Shown in pieces: positions 61,585 to 63,356 of a DNA stretch of 63,356 nt; positions within the stretch are counted from its first letter, which is position 1; every line of letters begins with the position of its first letter. Made by a program: the position numbers and the translations under genes. This DNA is from Dehalococcoidia bacterium (lineage in GTDB: Bacteria > Chloroflexota > Dehalococcoidia > GIF9 > AB-539-J10), in NCBI GenBank assembly GCA_030610855.1, contig JAUWQY010000007.1, positions 1 to 63,356 on the forward strand. Direction: 5' to 3'. A model generated the notes under the pieces. The model had not been told where the DNA came from and searched no databases. It saw only the letters and a program-made list of their open reading frames with translations.

Positions 61585-62901
61585 ATGAACAAATCAGAGA
61601 ACGCCGAAATGGGCGGCGGTAGAGACCAGGTAACAGAAGGTGGCTCCAGCACAGGCCATAGGAAGAAAAGGTTATCTCTGCGTAACCTGCGAACATTCAG
61701 TTCCCTGAAGAACCCGATCTACAGGCTCTTCCTGGGCAACACGATAGGCTACACCGCCGGCATGAACATGGAGATGACGGCACGCAACTGGCTTATCTAC
61801 GAGTTGACCAGGTCTCCCACCATGGTGGGGCTGAAGTCTCTGGCCGTGGCCGGACCGATGCTTTTCTTCTCGCTCTTTGGCGGCGTGATTGCCGACCGGG
61901 TGCAGAAGAAGCATATCTTGTTCATTGGTCAGCTACTCTCAGCTGTGATTTCACTAGGCGTTGCCTTGTCCCTGGCTCTGGGCTACTTGAGCGCCGAGCG
62001 CGGCGGCTCGTGGTGGATTCTGATAATGGCGGCTGCATTCCAGGGAACAGTCTCATCTCTTATGATGCCCTCGCGCCAGGTGATGCTCTATGAAATCGTC
62101 GGCGGGCAGCAAATCATGAATGCTGTCTCCCTGAATACTCTGGCAATGAACGGTATGCGGGTTCTGGGACCGGCGCTGGCCGGCTTTATTATTGACGCCT
62201 TCGGCATCACTACTGCCTACTATGTGATAACGGGTCTGTATCTTTCATCCTCCATCATCATTCCCTTCCTGCCACGCACCAGCCCAACAGGTCTCGCCGG
62301 TCAAGGTGCTCTATCGAAAATCAAAGAAGGTCTTGTATACGTCCGGGGCGACATCACTGTCCTGCTCATTCTGGTCTTCGCTCTTGTCGGCATTGTTCTT
62401 GCCACGCCCTACTTGACGTTGATGCCCATCGTCGCTGCGGATGTACTGAATGTTGGCGCACGTGGACTGGGAGTGATGATGAGCTTCATCGGCATCGGCG
62501 CCATCGGTGGCTCCCTTGTTCTTGCCTCGTTGCCTGATAAGAGGCGGGGACTCCTATTGATAATGAGTGCCATCTGTTTTGCTCTGGGTCTGATAGGCTT
62601 CGCCTCTTCCAGTTCGTGGTATCTCTCCCTGTCCCTGCTCATCTTGGCCGGCCTGGGACAGACAGGGCTGATAGCGGTGGCCACCACTATGCTCCAGGAC
62701 TACTCCCGGGACGAGTACCGGGCACGGGTGATGAGCATTTTCATGATGGAGGTTGGGCTGGTGGGCTTTTGTGGCTTCGGCGCAGCACTGCTGACAGAGG
62801 TGGTAGAGGTGCGGTGGGTAATCGGCGGCTTCGCTACGGTTCTGGTTTTCTTGTCGATTCTAACCTTAGCCTTCGTCCCCCGCCTACGGAACCTGAACTA
62901 G
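61585..62901 (+). CDS. MFS transporter, EntS/MFS_3-like
   Basis: 438 aa. After a 40-residue polar N-terminus come about 12 transmembrane segments. The A-motif-like sequence is GGVIADRVQKKHILFIGQLL in loop 2-3. GTVSSLMMPSRQVMLYEIV and LGPALAGFIIDAFGITTAYY are typical of the enterobactin-exporter-like branch. It probably exports a small molecule; nothing nearby indicates which. It stands alone on the plus strand. Confidence 0.88.
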   Translation: MNKSENAEMGGGRDQVTEGGSSTGHRKKRLSLRNLRTFSSLKNPIYRLFLGNTIGYTAGMNMEMTARNWLIYELTRSPTMVGLKSLAVAGPMLFFSLFGGVIADRVQKKHILFIGQLLSAVISLGVALSLALGYLSAERGGSWWILIMAAAFQGTVSSLMMPSRQVMLYEIVGGQQIMNAVSLNTLAMNGMRVLGPALAGFIIDAFGITTAYYVITGLYLSSSIIIPFLPRTSPTGLAGQGALSKIKEGLVYVRGDITVLLILVFALVGIVLATPYLTLMPIVAADVLNVGARGLGVMMSFIGIGAIGGSLVLASLPDKRRGLLLIMSAICFALGLIGFASSSSWYLSLSLLILAGLGQTGLIAVATTMLQDYSRDEYRARVMSIFMMEVGLVGFCGFGAALLTEVVEVRWVIGGFATVLVFLSILTLAFVPRLRNLN

Positions 62902-63066
62902 TCAATCCAGCCTCAACAATGGTTCGACGGTAAGATCTCTTGTGGTCCAGCAACTCTTCCTTCAGCCGGATTCCAGATAGCTCAAATCGCAAGCTTGATG
63001 AAACCCCGTCAGCGCGCTATAATTAGCAGTTTGATAACAAGAGTGCTAGTTACAGGAGGTAGGTAG

Positions 63067-63351
63067 ATGAACTGTACCGTATGTGGGAATCCGCTGCTTT
63101 TTGACAGGGTCGCTTTCCATTGTTCGTGTGGCGCCTTCGTGCACGCCTACTGCTGGGATGAGCATGTACTGCAGGCACACCGGCCACCCTTTGAGATAGG
63201 CAGTGTCAATCTGGACGGCGAGTTTAGAGCAAGAGAGAACGAAATGGAGGCGGTGGTCTCAGAGGCGCAGGAGCCTCAGGAGCAGGGCTCTGAAGAGCAG
63301 ATATCAGAGGAAGAAAGCACAGAGGAACAGACAACACCTCTTTTGGGATAA
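63067..63351 (+). CDS. Small zinc-binding protein with acidic tail
   Basis: 94 aa, family not recognised. Residues 3-41 hold a cysteine/histidine cluster: CTVCG, FHCSCGAFVHAYCWDEHVLQ and AHRP, compatible with a two-metal RING- or FYVE-like zinc site (C-x2-C, C-x-C, H-x3-C-x3-H, H). Residues 55-94 are glutamate/serine-rich and disordered. AGGAGG lies 9 bases before the ATG. The frame closes 5 bases before the window ends. Confidence 0.7.
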   Translation: MNCTVCGNPLLFDRVAFHCSCGAFVHAYCWDEHVLQAHRPPFEIGSVNLDGEFRARENEMEAVVSEAQEPQEQGSEEQISEEESTEEQTTPLLG

Positions 63352-63356
63352 AGGAG

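Noticed and set aside
61324-61696. Minus-strand frames of 73 and 116 codons upstream of the MFS gene
   Set aside because: No ribosome-binding site, cysteine-rich and low-complexity translations, and they overlap the start of the MFS gene.
1-63356. CRISPR array or intact prophage
   Set aside because: No series of short, regularly spaced identical repeats and no phage structural genes were seen; the only recombinases are a Xer-type enzyme and a remnant.

Overview
The window looks like the chromosome of an uncultured Chloroflexota, most likely class Dehalococcoidia. This is an inference from gene content: corrinoid-dependent MttB-type methyltransferases, a ferredoxin-linked 2-oxoacid oxidoreductase, an NrpR-type nitrogen regulator, tandem PAC2 proteins, a truncated PilX-like pseudopilin beside a Divergent-InlB-repeat lipoprotein, and a polyprenyl synthetase with Dehalococcoidia-like motifs. 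There is no rRNA, no tRNA that I could recognise, no CRISPR array and no intact transposase. Coding density is high except in 0.5-3.8 kb, 5.3-8.0 kb, 16.0-16.6 kb, 29.1-29.7 kb and 61.1-61.6 kb.

Layout. 0-8 kb is accessory and partly decayed: small membrane proteins, a broken gene, the pseudopilin/lipoprotein pair, a saccharopine-dehydrogenase-like gene between two copies of a diverged ~130-bp repeat, a tyrosine-recombinase C-terminal scrap and a trpS scrap. 8-20 kb is core-like: RNase P RNA, a YfcE phosphodiesterase, MEMO1-like protein, rplJ-rplL behind a strong promoter and leader, a YkoP-like protein, a glycosyltransferase/deacetylase fusion, DUF502, ComM-like ATPase and two PAC2 proteins.

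21.5-29.1 kb is a one-carbon island on the minus strand. In transcription order it encodes a MetH-activation-like corrinoid reactivator, an MttB-family methyltransferase, a methyl-THF methyltransferase, a corrinoid protein, a second MttB, a second corrinoid protein and an asparagine-synthetase-like protein lacking the glutaminase cysteine. Together these should move methyl groups from one or two quaternary-amine-type substrates through Co(I) corrinoid to tetrahydrofolate. The MttBs have no in-frame amber codon, so they are the non-pyrrolysine type.

29.7-37.8 kb is an acyl-CoA degradation operon with two acyl-CoA dehydrogenases, two SDRs, a catalytic and a probably non-catalytic MaoC half, an SCP-x-type thiolase, and an HMG-CoA-synthase-fold protein fused to a DUF35 zinc-ribbon/OB domain. 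Its make-up resembles actinobacterial steroid side-chain (igr-type) operons.

37.9-48.0 kb is a histidine-to-2-oxoglutarate module. hutH-ftcD-fchA-hutU-hutI run on the plus strand. Divergent to them are a three-gene 2-oxoacid:ferredoxin oxidoreductase and a class III aminotransferase. FtcD and FchA put the formimino carbon onto THF, so this module and the methyltransferase island feed the same folate pool.

48-63 kb is housekeeping: nadE, nrpR (with a palindromic operator candidate in its promoter), gdhA, a Xer-type recombinase, a YggS-family protein, MBL protein, hflX, miaA, tpiA, pgk, a polyprenyl synthetase, a MITE-like repeat, an MFS transporter and a small zinc-binding protein.
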